A DNA stretch of 64,000 nt from Takashimella koratensis (GCA_003116875.1 BCKT01000002.1:2144045-2208044); one strand, 5' to 3'. Shown: positions 24,568-35,039, counted from the stretch's first letter. Made by a program: numbers and translations. The notes: generated from the letters alone by a model not told the origin.

Positions 24568-24752
24568 CTACGGCTCACGCTCCTCTGCAGCCTCTGCAAC
24601 CTCTGCAGTGTTTGTGTCGGATTCGGCGCCGTCTGGATCTGAATCGACGATCCAGTAGTCTGGGAGGTAAAGCACGTTCATTGCGGCTTCGTAGACGGCG
24701 AAAGCTTCATCAAAGGCTCCAATCAACGATTGTGCTTTGTGAGCAAAGATGT
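24568..24752 (-). CDS. Possible terminal exon of an unidentified gene
   Basis: On the minus strand a frame opens after a plausible acceptor (GAGCAG at about 24753). It reads IFAHKAQSLIGAFDEAFAVY, then AAMNVLYLPDYWIVDSDPDG and an Ala/Glu-rich end before TAG. The composition is protein-like and unlike the flanking DNA. I find no convincing upstream exon or start in 24753-25326, so this may be a small gene with unseen exons or a decayed remnant. Family not recognised. Confidence 0.3.
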
Positions 24753-25326
24753 CTGCTCTCTACATCTGAATAGATTTTACGTTTGTTGCATCGTTTGTTT
24801 ATTTCGACATCGTTTGCATCTGCTCCGGTAGTCACTTTCATTGGCCTGAACTTCGCAGACGGCGTGCAGCCGAGTCCATTCTCCCTTGCCAAAATTAAGC
24901 GTAGGCAAGCCTTATGTGACGACGACGTTTGCAAGGAATGTATTCCTCTTTCATTTGTGCCTTTGGCGTGCGTCCTTGCTCTGTAATGTAGTTCAGCATG
25001 GACATGGAATAGCTCATTCAGGTGCATAGGGACAACGAAAAATGTGTGGATTCACACAAAGCCTGTAGATTTCTGGAGAGGTTAACACGACAAGGAGAGG
25101 AACGAGAGAGAGACCAAGAATAGACAGGTAAGGAGTAAACAGATCGGCAGAGAAGGAAAGGAGGAGGGAGTTGGGAGGCGATTACGTGCGACGACTTTCT
25201 ACCGATACGATATTTGCTCCGGTATGATTTGTCTTCTGCGCTTTCGTATGATTTAGTTTTGCGTCTTCTCGTTCACCTGCCCAGTAATAGAGGACTTTCC
25301 ACAGATTGGCTACCTTCTGCCGTACC
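24753..25326. other. Intergenic region, no gene seen
   Basis: Contains purine-rich stretches (25070-25180) and two tandem near-copies of a CTTTCGTATGATTT/CGGTATGATTTG segment near 25215-25255. Nothing else could be assigned. Confidence 0.5.
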
Positions 25327-27573
25327 CTACTCCATTCCCTCGATGCTCTCATCCCCGACCTGAGCCCCCTCGCCCGCAGCCTCCGCAGCCTCTGCCTCCT
25401 TCTTGACGCGCTTCATCCTCGACAGGACATTGTACAAGTCCTTTGCGAGGGCTGGGTGGTTCCTCTTCTTGAAATGCTTGAGCATCGCGCGGGGTTTCTG
25501 CTTCGCGGCGTGGGCAGCCTCAATGTACCGAAGGTCCTCGGGAGTGAAGCGGCGCGCGGCAGGGAGGGACGAAGGCGGGTCGGCGGAGTGGGAGTGGACA
25601 TCACGCAGGATCGCGATGGTCCAGTACACGCCAGGGATAGCGGCGTCGTCGTCGTCGCCCGCAAGATTGGCGAGCTGGTGGCTGCTCCCGCCGAGGCTGG
25701 AGCGTGCGCGCTTACGAGGGTTCACAGCTGTCGAGGGACTAGCGAGGGACCCAACGTCGCCGACAGCTGCGGCAGCCGCAGCGGCAGCAGCATCGACGAG
25801 CGCAGGGTCGATGTTGGGGTCCACCAGGCTGTCGGTAGGAGGGACGAGGCCGAGCCCGAGATCCATCTCAAGGTCAGAGTCCGACTCGGGTCGGTTCTCC
25901 TTGAGGATGAGGCGGAATGGGCACCCGATCCTGTGCGACTGACCGCGCCTGCGTCCAATCTTCGTCTTCGGGGTCGACTGGGAAGCACCCTCTTCCGCGT
26001 TGTCCGCCTGGTTGAGGTTCTGCACTCCCTGCGCTTTGCTCTCCCCTTCACCCTCATCCTCGCCCTCGTCTTCTCCGTCGTCCTCACCCTCGTCGCCGTT
26101 GGTCGACTTGCGGAACCGCGCGGTACCACCACGCGTGCAGTCGATGTACGCCCGGCCCTTGCCCTTGGAGTAGTGCGAGAAGCGGACGGTGAAGCCTAAA
26201 CGCATTGAAATCTGGTTGATGTACTCGCGCGCCTCGTGCCGCGTCGGGAAGCGGAGAGAGAGGTCGAGCGCGGGACCGATAGGCGGGATGGGCGTGTTGG
26301 ATGCTGGGGCGACGGCGGCCGCAGGAGTCGAAGGGTTTTCGAGGTGCTGCAACTCCGGGTCGATGAGGAGCTGGCCGTCGTCGCCAACGGGGGCTGAGGC
26401 AGCGGCGCCACCGGACTCAGTAGCGGAAAGACCAGTGCTAGTGATAGGAGCCTTGCGTGTCGAGCGGCGCTTGCCAGATTGGGCCGCATTGCTGGTCGAC
26501 GCCGCTTGAGAGGCACCGAGTGCTCGCTCGTCAATAACCTCGTCGTCGTGAGGGTGGATCGAGTACTGCAGGTAGACCGTGTCGACCCTGTGTGCGAGGA
26601 GGTTAAAATAGAACCATGTCAATATAGCTCCGCATTTCACGCGCTACATAGGCGCAAGCAGCACTCACCATCGGCCAAACTTCCTTCCGACGCGCCTGAG
26701 GTGTCCAACTTGCTTGAACCCAAACTTCTCGTACCAATCTCTCAGCTCCCACCCTTTACCACCTTCCGCGTTATCCAGCGCCATGACCGCGAGGACCTCC
26801 TCCACTCCCTCTGGCTCAACCGCCTCGCCCTCCTGTCCCTCCTTGCTCGCGCTTGCGCTGATACCCGCCCACTCGGAGCCGTAGAGCGCGGGGTTCTCGA
26901 GGATGTCAACGACACGGCGGAGGAGGAGCGATCCCGCACCGCGGTTGGTGTATGCCGGGTGACAGAAGAGGCTGAGCTCCACCGTATGCCGGTACCCGCC
27001 AAGCGCTGAGCGGAAGGGAGAGACGTACGCGAAACCGACGACGGAGCCGGATGTCGACCAGGCCGCAGTAGTGGGGTCGGCGTTGGCTTCAGATGCCGCG
27101 AGCGCGTCGAGTCCCGCATCGAGGTCCATTGCGATTCCTTGCTCGATCGCCTCCTCGGCCCTGGCACGGGCGACAGCAGCAGCGACTGCGAGCGAGTCCG
27201 GAGCCGAAGTGTCCGCGTCGGCTGTGATGACGCCACTTTGATCACCGTCGATGCCCTCGGGGACTGCAGCTCCACCAGTCACACCTCCAACCTCGTCCAC
27301 GACCGCAGCGTCGACAGTCCCAGCCACTGCCGCATCCGCGCCGTCACCTTCGCGCCAGGCACTGGTCACGTCGACCGCGACGAGAAATGGGAGACCCTTC
27401 TCGCGGATAGCGGTGAATTTGGCGAGCATGGCGTCGTCCGTATTGGGCTCGAGGCCAAAGGAGACGACTGTGTGAAGGACATAGTGAGCGTGGATGCCTG
27501 CGATAGCCGGGACGTCTGCGGCGGTGGCTGGGCGGACGTTGATGATAGGCGGGTAGGGGTTGTCGTGGTCCAT
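25327..27573 (-). CDS. GNAT acetyltransferase fused to a FAR1-like zinc-binding domain
   Basis: Two exons (27573-26669 and 26587-25327) give 721 residues. Exon 1 is a phosphinothricin/methionine-sulfoximine-type N-acetyltransferase: INVRPATAADVPAIAGIHAH, VVSFGLEPNTDDAMLAKF, GFAYVSPFR, VELSLFCHPAYTNRGAGSLL, YEKFGFKQVGHLRRVGRKFG. A roughly 110-residue Ala/Asp/Val-rich loop interrupts the fold. The last GNAT strand is completed across the intron (GRW|VDTVYLQYSI), which shows that both exons are one protein. Downstream sits a FAR1/WRKY-GCM1-like unit: LRFPTRHEAREYINQISMRL, IDCTRGGTARF, a basic GRRRGQSHRIGCPFRLIL and GVYWTIAILRDVHSHS, giving C...C...HxH ligands, then helices LKHFKKRNHPALAKDLYNVL. 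The domains suggest acetyl-CoA-dependent transfer plus DNA or protein binding. The substrate is unknown. The 81-nt intron has a canonical donor. Confidence 0.82.
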
Positions 27574-27983
27574 GGTGGATGGTGTGAAGGAGAGTAAAAG
27601 GTAATAGCAAGAAGGAGGGTGACGAAGGGAGAAAAGGGGGACGGCGGCGGGGAAGCAAGCAAGGTCAAGGTGGGTTCAAGAGGATCAATCATCACGTGAC
27701 ATTTGATTTCTTTGCTAATTGCCACTCTGGTCCATTATACGCACACAGAGATTGCCAATCCTCGCGCCGTTTTTAGCAATTCTTTCGCGGCAATTGCTAA
27801 TAACCCAGCTGTCCTTTGCTATGTGGCGCCACTTTCATCTCTCACGCACACCAGGTATATAGCTCCTCACCCAGCGTTTGTGGACACGATCCACCTGGTC
27901 GTATGGACCAAACGCAGCAACCTTAATACCCCATCCATGACATATCATACAACTTTGATCCCTGCAGACTGCCTGATCAGCAA
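27574..27983. other. Intergenic region at the boundary of the two gene blocks
   Basis: Holds a TCACGTGA octamer (27692-27699) about 120 bases before the GNAT-FAR1 start. AT-rich DNA follows. The typical intron length changes across this interval. No transposon ends or target duplications noticed. Confidence 0.5.
27692..27699. promoter_or_regulatory. TCACGTGA E-box octamer upstream of the GNAT-FAR1 gene
   Basis: Palindromic bHLH-type site about 120 bases upstream of the ATG at 27573. Confidence 0.45.
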
Positions 27984-30383
27984 CTACAATCCATCTGCTA
28001 TACGCGGAGGGTCAAACCATCCGTCCACCAAATTCGGCCATACGATAGGCTCAAGCCCAGCTTGTTGCCACATTTCCCAGAAATCACCTTCCAGGTTGCC
28101 AACCGCTGGTATCTCAGCCTGGGTATTGACGGCGCCTGCTGCGTCATCACTGGGCTGTACTCTTCCGTTCTCAATCAAGACCATCATACTACGAAGCAGC
28201 GCCACATATCGCCTTGCCAAGTGACCCTCTGGTGGACTGGCAGCTTCAAGTGTCCGTGCCGCAAGGTCTACCAAGCGATAGAGGTAAGACGACTTGGGGC
28301 TTCCTGTCGCTTGAAACTCGGGTTGTTGGAGATATTGGAGGTTCCCTAACAGTCAGCTGGGCACAAAGGGCCACTTACAGTCCATATGATTGCTGAGCCA
28401 GCTGTTGACGAGGAAGAACGCAGCGTAGGTTACCACAACAAAGTAGTGGTCTATTGCGAACGACATGACGCTGACAGCGCTGGGGTCTGGTTCGAGGACA
28501 GTATTAGCCGATCCAGGAGGTAGCATGCCAATAGACTGGTTGGACGTCAAATGGACAAGTATTTGACCAGCCCATTCGATGGCCCACGACATAGCCTTGC
28601 CTCCTCGCTGGGGCATGTCGACGGCGTCTAGGAAAGCGCAGGTATATGATAATCGATACCACCGGAGAGAAGCTAGCTTGTCAGCAGTGACAACGTGCTT
28701 CACCTACTGAATGGGAAATGTTGACTCAGCGCGTCAACAGAACGGTCGCCTAAACTTGAGATGAAGTGCCTGTCGTCAGCGCGGTTCATGGGGTCACTCA
28801 CTTCTCAACGATCTGTACATCTTTGTCGAATGCCTCCACGCTTTCAATGGTAGTTGGCCGACACCCGATCATCTGTGCTCGGTGCGCTACCCGGAATAGA
28901 GAGGTCAAGCGAACATCGGTGCTCTGTAGGTCCTTACACCGCAGAAAGTTGACCAAAACGTCGTGTAGGGGTCGGGGATTGAGCATAGGTGGTCGACGCG
29001 CGGAGAGCGCCAAGCTGATTGTTAGTCTGCAATCAGCCTCGAGACCTACTAATGATCACTCTCGGTCAGGTACAGCATGGTGCGATACCGACGGATGTCG
29101 TCCCTCGTGACGTTCTCGGGTTGGTGAAAGCTGAGATGACAAGTCTCTTGCAGACCTAGGAATGTCGCGCACCGAATTGCCAGACCCAAGCATTGCCAAG
29201 CGCCCGCCTCGGAGAACCGCGACCTGAACTGCCGCTTGTTTGCGCATACGTCAAAGGGCATCCAATGCGCGCATAGCATCAACGCTTGCACCGTCTCGAG
29301 CTTGAGATCTCCAGACCCTGGCCGCAACGTGACTCGCATAACCTCCATGTCGAGCAGTTGCACCAGCTCAGAGTACCGCGGGTGGAGCCAACATGATGCA
29401 CTAAGGTAGTCAGTATGAGACAGGAGGACTACTCACCGTGATGACGCGCCCCAAAACCGTGCCCCGACAGAGAGGATGGATAAGAACAGGATCATGCTGC
29501 TGGTACGAACTCTGTCCATCTCGGAATCCAAGACGAGGTCTAGGAACGGTGCGTTGAGGTGACAGCTGGAAAAGTAGCTGAGGAGGTCAATGGTGCTCCG
29601 CATAACCCTGACTCACAGTCTAAACATGACGTGAGCCTCGCCTTCTGTCAAGATACCCCTCGCGATGGGGTCGTACGAGTCGCTTTCGAAGGGGTCCTCA
29701 GTCTGGAGGCTGGTGAGAGTGCTCAACGGTCCGTCCTTGGCCGTGGTAGCTTGTGGACTAGGGAGGCCGTTCAGAGGGTTATACGAGGTCTGCTGAGTGC
29801 TGAGTCGAGAGTCAGTCAGGTGACGACATGAGCACATACGACATGACGGCCTGGACAAAGCTAGCTTCAGAGGTTCGGTCAGTCGTGCTCGGGTGAGGAC
29901 TGATGTTAGGCTCTTCTGCCGCCTTTGGCGCTTCCGCCATTCGTCTCTCCAGATCTGCTATTCTAAATGGTCAGCGGGGTTATACCGGGAGGCTCACCTT
30001 GAGAGCAACAGCTCCATTTGTTGGGGGACTACCCGAGCTTCAGGGGACTGCTGTGGTGGGATATCGGAAACGACGGACCCAGAGTTCAAATGGTCCATTA
30101 CGAACGCGGAAGGTCTTTCGGATGCTGCTGAAGGTGACTTGGAGGTTTGTAGTCGAAGGTATGGGTTGAATCGAGGGTCGTTGGCCTCGTCTTCAAACGA
30201 GCACTTGACTTTGCGGGATGTACATGGTCGACACTTGAGCTCGTGGGTGAAGCCGCCGCATTTCTGCTTCCTGATACAGAGTTAGCATTAGCCGCACACG
30301 AGAGAGACTACACACCGGTCTCTACATTGCGAACAGGCATGACCAGTTCGGCCTGGGATACTTGATTGCGCAGGAGCGGTCAT
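27984..30383 (-). CDS. Zn2Cys6 transcription factor with fungal-specific regulatory domain
   Basis: Ten exons (30383-30316, 30270-29998, 29962-29840, 29799-29617, 29575-29447, 29400-29050, 29014-28802, 28769-28708, 28672-28379, 28345-27984) give 685 residues. The zinc cluster is near residues 16-50: HACSQCRDRKQKC then LKCRPCTSRKVKC, the six-cysteine CX2CX6C...CX2CX6C pattern. A short coiled coil follows (IADLERRMAEAPKAAEE). The middle-homology domain has LSILSVGARFWGASS, ALMLCAHWMP, WQCLGLAIRCATFLGLQ and the diagnostic YLTESDHYLALSARRPPML. It probably binds CGG half-sites. Introns are very short (32-46 nt), and the frame holds across all nine. It lies beside the cupin, aminotransferase and transporter genes, which makes it a candidate local regulator. 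That role is inference from position and from CGG/CCG palindromes in their promoters. Confidence 0.9.
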
Positions 30384-30521
30384 TATATGTAGGGGATGAT
30401 GTGAAAGCAACATGGGGACGCATCTCTCTAGCTCCTTATCTGCCGGATCATTTTCTGCCCCTTCTAGGAATTTTACGAAAATGCATGCATGGGTTGGCTA
30501 TGAACAATCTCCCTTCGACTT

Positions 30522-31052
30522 TTAACGAATGAACTGCTTTACAAAGTCTGCCCCAAGACCAATCTTCTCATAGTGTGCACGAGCTAGATCAATCTTGGAG
30601 AACACGTCCTCCACGGCCTCTGGCTTTCCTTGCGGGTCGACGTAGATGTATGCGCCGGTAACGTGGAAGAGGGTGATCATTTCGGTGACGCCTTCGGGGA
30701 CTTCGAGAGTGTGAATGTCGCCTGGGGGTTCGAACGCGTAGCTGCCTTGCTCGGCCCACCAGTCGTGTTCGAGGTAATGCCATCGTCCTCGCAATACGGT
30801 CGCGTGTACAGGTCCAGCATGACGATGTCGTGAGAGGATACCTGATTTTCGTACGCGCAAGAGGTTGACAAAGTAGCCGTGCGAAACGGAGAAGAGGAGC
30901 GGTCGGAACCAAACGTCTTTGGCTTGCGGGACCCAGAGACGCTCGTCAAAGTTGTCGAGATCGAGCACGCCGCCGATAACAACGTCTTCTGGGACGCCGA
31001 AGAGAGGTGGGCCCGAATATGGGATCGCAGAGGTGTCCGTGGGTCGTGACAT
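30522..31052 (-). CDS. Cupin dioxygenase, 2,4'-dihydroxyacetophenone dioxygenase family
   Basis: Intronless gene of 176 residues. It is a single cupin barrel with metal-ligand motifs SRHRHAGPVHATVLRGRW (HxH region), YAFEPPGDIHTLEVPEG (the E/H region) and ITLFHVTG. WHYLEHDWWAEQGSY is characteristic of the dihydroxyacetophenone-dioxygenase-like family. Characterised members cleave an aliphatic C-C bond of a hydroxylated aryl ketone with Fe and O2, giving two carboxylates; many relatives have unknown substrates. No signal peptide is evident, so it is probably cytosolic. The promoter carries two nested CGG/CCG inverted repeats 80-115 bases upstream. It shares a 12-base motif with the neighbouring aminotransferase promoter. 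Confidence 0.82.
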   Translation of the reverse strand: MSRPTDTSAIPYSGPPLFGVPEDVVIGGVLDLDNFDERLWVPQAKDVWFRPLLFSVSHGYFVNLLRVRKSGILSRHRHAGPVHATVLRGRWHYLEHDWWAEQGSYAFEPPGDIHTLEVPEGVTEMITLFHVTGAYIYVDPQGKPEAVEDVFSKIDLARAHYEKIGLGADFVKQFIR

Positions 31053-31130
31053 CGTGTTGCTACGTCGCTGTCGGTTCGTGGGTGGTCACGGATGGCCACT
31101 GGATGCCAGTTTTATTACAACCGGTTGATT

Positions 31131-31167
31131 ATCGGCTTGCCGATCAGCTTTCGGAGAAGCCGAAAGC
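31131..31167. promoter_or_regulatory. Two adjacent perfect inverted repeats in the cupin promoter
   Basis: ATCGGC-TT-GCCGAT (31131-31144) abuts GCTTTCGG-AGAAG-CCGAAAGC (31147-31167). The second is a CGG-N5-CCG palindrome with 8-base arms, a format bound by Zn2Cys6 dimers. Both lie 80-115 bases upstream of the cupin ATG (31052). Confidence 0.6.
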
Positions 31168-31594
31168 TAATTTGAACAGCACGCGTGGGCACTGCGGTCC
31201 GTCGGTAAGGGTCACTATGTGCACTACGAAGTACGCTGCACAAGAGACCTTTCATTATGCATTGGATTGCATATTAGTGTGTAGTCACGATGCTCGACTA
31301 CCGTCCATGCCGTTCCAAGCTGTTTGCAGAGCTCTGATACGGGCAGAGGTTGACAAAATTAAAGACATTGTGTGATTTGCTTGCTTCCAATGAAAAATTC
31401 CTCCAGTAGTGAAACTGGCAACACCGCTTATTGCCATCTGGTGCCCGACACCGCCGTATGCGACGAGTAAGCAGGCCCAGTTCGATGACCAGTATAACAC
31501 GAAGATTAATGCACATGGTCATGTACTGCGGGATGTGGGAGTAGTAGGTGTCATGCATGCGGTAAATGAAACAGACAATCTACGAGCTTTACAA
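31168..31594. other. Intergenic region between cupin promoter and aminotransferase 3' end
   Basis: AT-rich DNA containing the aminotransferase 3' flank and the distal cupin promoter. No gene seen. Confidence 0.5.
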
Positions 31595-33289
31595 TCACAG
31601 CACCCAGGGCTGCCCCAGCGCGGCGGCCTTCTTGATCTCAGGCCGAGAGAAGACGTCTTCGACACCTGCCTTGATGGCGATGACCATCTCGGTGACTTGC
31701 TCTGCGGTTATGTTGAGCGGGGGGGAGAGGAGGATGTGGTCCCCGCGCACACCATCGGCGGTACCTTTCCCGAACCCAGAGTAGATCAGAGTGCCCCGTT
31801 CGAAGATCGCGTCGTTCAGCAGGAGGGCGAGCGGGATATCGACAGGGAAAGTGGCCTTTGTTGCCTTGTCGGCCACAAACTCGAGAGATAGGAAAAGACC
31901 TCGTCCACGGATCTCACCAACATTGGGGTGATCCCCAAGGCTCTCCTGCAGCGCTTGGAGGAGCTTGTGCTTGTTAGCTACCTCCTCTACACTTCCTCGT
32001 CGAGAACTCACCTCTTCGCCTCTGGCCGCACAATTCTCAACCACCCCATCAGTTTCGAAGATCTCCATAACCGCGAGACCAGCAGCAGCAGCGGACGGGT
32101 GCGACTGGAATGTGTGGCCATTCGAAAAGCTTCCACTGCCGTTGGAAAGTCCGTCGATCACTTTCTCGGAGATCAAGACGGCGGAGAGAGCTTGGTACCC
32201 TCCGTTGAGGCCCTTTCCGATCGTTTGAATGTCCGGAACGACCCCTGAAGCCAATCAGCTCAGACATAGGTTCAAGCTCGGCTACAGGTACACGGTGAAA
32301 CTTACCTTCCCACTCCCAACAATGCATCTTGCCAGTCCTCCCCATTCCACACATCACCTCATCGAGTACGAGCAGGACATCGTACTTGTCGCAGACCCGT
32401 CGGATTGCCTGGAAGTAGCCGGGGACAGCCGTGATATTCCCAGCCGACGCGCCCACAACTGTTATTGTCAGAATCGACACTTCCAGCTGAGTTTGACACG
32501 CGATGACTCACGGGTCTCCGCGTAGAAGGCAGCCACCTTGTCGGAGCCAACGCGCAAGATCTCTTCCTCCAACTCCTTGGCACAGCGCTCGGCGTACTGC
32601 ACATCCGATTCGCCCTGGTGTTGGTAGCGGTATGCGTAGCATGGAGAGATCCTCGAGGTATTTGGCATCAACATGGGCAAGAACAACGCACGGCGAGCCT
32701 GCAAGATGTCAGTCACGGTGTTGTTGACTGGTCGCTATCATCCTCTGAGTTTGGATATCAAGACTTACTGGAATGCCGGTCAACGACATGCATCCGATGC
32801 TGTTCCCATGATACGAGTTGTTTCGGCTGATAATGTGCGATTTCTCTGGTTTGCCTATTTCGACAAAGTACTGCCTGACAAGCTTGATAGCTGACTCGTT
32901 GGCCTCTGATCCAGACGAGAGAAAGATTGCGCGGCACAGTCCGCCCGGGCGGTGGCCGACCAGCTTTCTCGCCAGCGCTTCGGCAGCCGGGTTGGTCATT
33001 CTCGAGGTGTGGTGGTAAGAGAGCTGTGTAAGCTGCTCTGTCACAGCGGATACCACGCGCTCGTCACCGTGGCCGATCGAAGCAACAGCAGCCCCGGCAC
33101 ATGCGTCGAGGATCCTTTGGGATATGCATCAGTTGAGGTTCGCCGTCGAGCTCAGCCAACTTACTTAGAGCCGTCGTCAAGCCACAGATAAGCGCCCTTT
33201 GCGCGCACGACTCGGTCAGGCAGCGGGCCATGGAGAGAGCGATGGAGAAGGCTTGTCTGGCGATGGTCGTCTACTCTTACAGGGGACAT
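31595..33289 (-). CDS. Class III pyridoxal-phosphate aminotransferase
   Basis: Exons 33289-33165, 33114-32769, 32698-32512, 32458-32306, 32244-32012 and 31969-31595 give 472 residues. It is an omega-amino-acid/diamine type transaminase; the substrate cannot be read from sequence. Motifs: GAYLWLDDGSKILDACAGAA at the N-terminus, IFLSSGSEANESAIKL (phosphate loop), NNSYHGNSIGCMSLTG, VLLVLDEVMCGMGRTG (the Asp that contacts the PLP ring nitrogen), IQTIGKGLNGGYQALSAVLI (Schiff-base Lys in GKG), and FSNGHTFQSHPSAAAAGLA. The C-terminal small domain ends GDHILLSPPLNIT. The start is the in-frame ATG before SPVRVDDHRQTSLLHRSL. No targeting signal is clear. The promoter (33421) holds the 12-mer shared with the cupin gene. 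Confidence 0.92.
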
Positions 33290-33794
33290 GTTGACTGTGG
33301 ATAAGCTACAAGAGGTCTGTGGTCGTGGTGAGTACAAATTTAGATGAGCAGAGATAGATAATAAATGGGAGCCGGAAGCCAGTCATCGGAGCGACCCATA
33401 CCGACGTACAGTGACCCGGGTTCTCCGAAAGCCTCGCGTGTAGCCGAAATTACAGTGCGCTAGCTTATCTCTTACGATTTTTGCTTGATGACCTCCCCGC
33501 GCCCCTTGCATACACAGAAGTTGGTTGAGGAGCATACATCCGGGTTGAGATCAGAGCGGTGTCACATACACCGCGATTTCGCTGAGCGCCTGGCGTTTTT
33601 GTCGCACTCATGCTCTCACGTACCCTCCGCCTTGCATCCTCTACGACTCAGATCGGTATGGTAACGACTCAAGCCCCGTATGCTATGCCGTGACCGGACA
33701 CGACGACATCACGCCCATCTCCCATCAGTGATTCTCTTATCGTTACGGGTGTTGGGAGTTCACGCAATGCATGTAGGGCTACGAAATACATTGC
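33290..33794. other. Intergenic region between aminotransferase promoter and SnoaL gene 3' end
   Basis: Includes the aminotransferase promoter with the TTCTCCGAAAGC motif (33421-33432) and a following GCCGAAATTACAG segment. No gene seen. Confidence 0.5.
33421..33432 (+). promoter_or_regulatory. TTCTCCGAAAGC motif upstream of the aminotransferase gene
   Basis: This 12-mer is identical, in reverse complement, to 31147-31158 within the cupin-promoter palindrome. It lies about 130 bases upstream of the aminotransferase ATG. Confidence 0.5.
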
Positions 33795-35039
33795 TCAAAC
33801 TTTGGCCGCAGCCATTTTAGCTAGTTTAATCTGCATGAGCAACGAGAGCTCGTCGTAGACGTTCCACTCGTCGACGATGCGCCCGTTCTTCAGGTGGTAA
33901 TGTGTCATGCCGAGAACTTGAAGTCGGTGGCCCGTTGGCTTGCCGAGCTCAGAGAGGATGCCGTAGCCGAGGTGGTGACCCTCCATGACCCAGCGGACGG
34001 CGATCTTGACACCGCCCTCGTCGCAGGGGTTCGAGCAGACGTGCTGCGGCATGTACGCTGCGTCAGGGATCGAGCCAATGAGACCAAGGTGTTGGTGGAG
34101 AACCGAAGCGGGACCGTACATCTCCGCCATCTTGGGGCCGTGGTACTGCGCGTTTGGGGCGTAAACCTTCTCGATCATCCCGAACATGCGCTTGTTGAAG
34201 ATCTCGTGCAACCAGCGGAGCAACTCGGCTTCGACCTCGTTGTTCGCGATAGACGTATCGGCGTCGTCCATCGGCCCTCGTTGGCCGAGGAGTCGTCGGT
34301 TCTCGCCGATATCGATCGCCTCGAGTCCCTTGTCGAAAAGCCCCTTCGCCGCCTCCTCCGCCAAGATGTTAGGGTCGAGACCGAGCTGCTTGATGATTGC
34401 CATGGTGTCGGCCACAACCCACTCGCGGTAGATCTTGTTCTGGAAGATCATACAGTCGGCGATTGTTCGGGAAACGAACGTTCGGCCGGTCGGGGGCCCG
34501 TAATGACCGTGCTGGGTGTGACGACCGGAGCCAGTGACGAGATGGGAGGTATAAAAGCCGTCCTTGTCGTTTCCGTTCCAGAGAACCTGAGTCGCCATAC
34601 CTCGTCGCTCGGGGAGGGAGACCAAGCGCTGGATCGTGTCTCGAACAACGGATTCCCGATCGTAGATGGTGCCCATTGTGCCGTATAGAACACAGTTGTG
34701 GGTGTAGTGGGTGTAGATCAACCCGATATCCCGCTCGTCCCAGATCAGGTGTGTGCAGCGGACAATGTAGTCGACGATATCGGTGTAAATGTCGTCAAAG
34801 CCCTCCATGGAGTGGGCACGCTGTCGGTTCGTCGGTGCGAGGTCGGGGTAGTCGTGACGCTCGACCTGGAGAACCGCTGTAGGAGGGGCCGCGACCTGCA
34901 CGGAGGAGCTTTTCGAAGGGGCGGCCGAAGCCACGGAAGGGGTGGTGGTACCGTTAACGCTTTGGGACATGACGTCGGATATCGCAAAGTACTCGTTTCG
35001 CGAGGAAGATACGGATGATGTTGATGGTGCAGAGTTCAT
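33795..35039 (-). CDS. Tandem SnoaL-like (NTF2-fold) protein
   Basis: Intronless gene of 414 residues. A Ser/Thr-rich N-terminus of about 70 residues precedes two SnoaL-like alpha+beta domains. The first covers about 80-225 (YIVRCTHLIWDERDIGLIYT, CVLYGTMGTIYDRESVV, SRTIADCMIFQNKIYREWVV). The second covers about 265-410 (LLRWLHEIFNKRMFGMIEKV, YHGPKMAEMYGPASVLHQHL, IAVRWVMEGHHLGYG, THYHLKNGRIVDEWNVYDEL). SnoaL relatives are ester cyclases, polyketide cyclases or dehydratases; the activity here is unknown. The two domains are diverged and may be an old internal duplication. No introns in a region where other genes have many. The promoter has a 9-base inverted repeat (35115-35180). Confidence 0.8.
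   Translation of the reverse strand: MNSAPSTSSVSSSRNEYFAISDVMSQSVNGTTTPSVASAAPSKSSSVQVAAPPTAVLQVERHDYPDLAPTNRQRAHSMEGFDDIYTDIVDYIVRCTHLIWDERDIGLIYTHYTHNCVLYGTMGTIYDRESVVRDTIQRLVSLPERRGMATQVLWNGNDKDGFYTSHLVTGSGRHTQHGHYGPPTGRTFVSRTIADCMIFQNKIYREWVVADTMAIIKQLGLDPNILAEEAAKGLFDKGLEAIDIGENRRLLGQRGPMDDADTSIANNEVEAELLRWLHEIFNKRMFGMIEKVYAPNAQYHGPKMAEMYGPASVLHQHLGLIGSIPDAAYMPQHVCSNPCDEGGVKIAVRWVMEGHHLGYGILSELGKPTGHRLQVLGMTHYHLKNGRIVDEWNVYDELSLLMQIKLAKMAAAKV

Noticed and set aside
27139..27597. Long plus-strand frame opposite the GNAT exon
   Set aside because: It is an antisense shadow of a GC-rich coding exon; the acetyltransferase motifs are on the minus strand.
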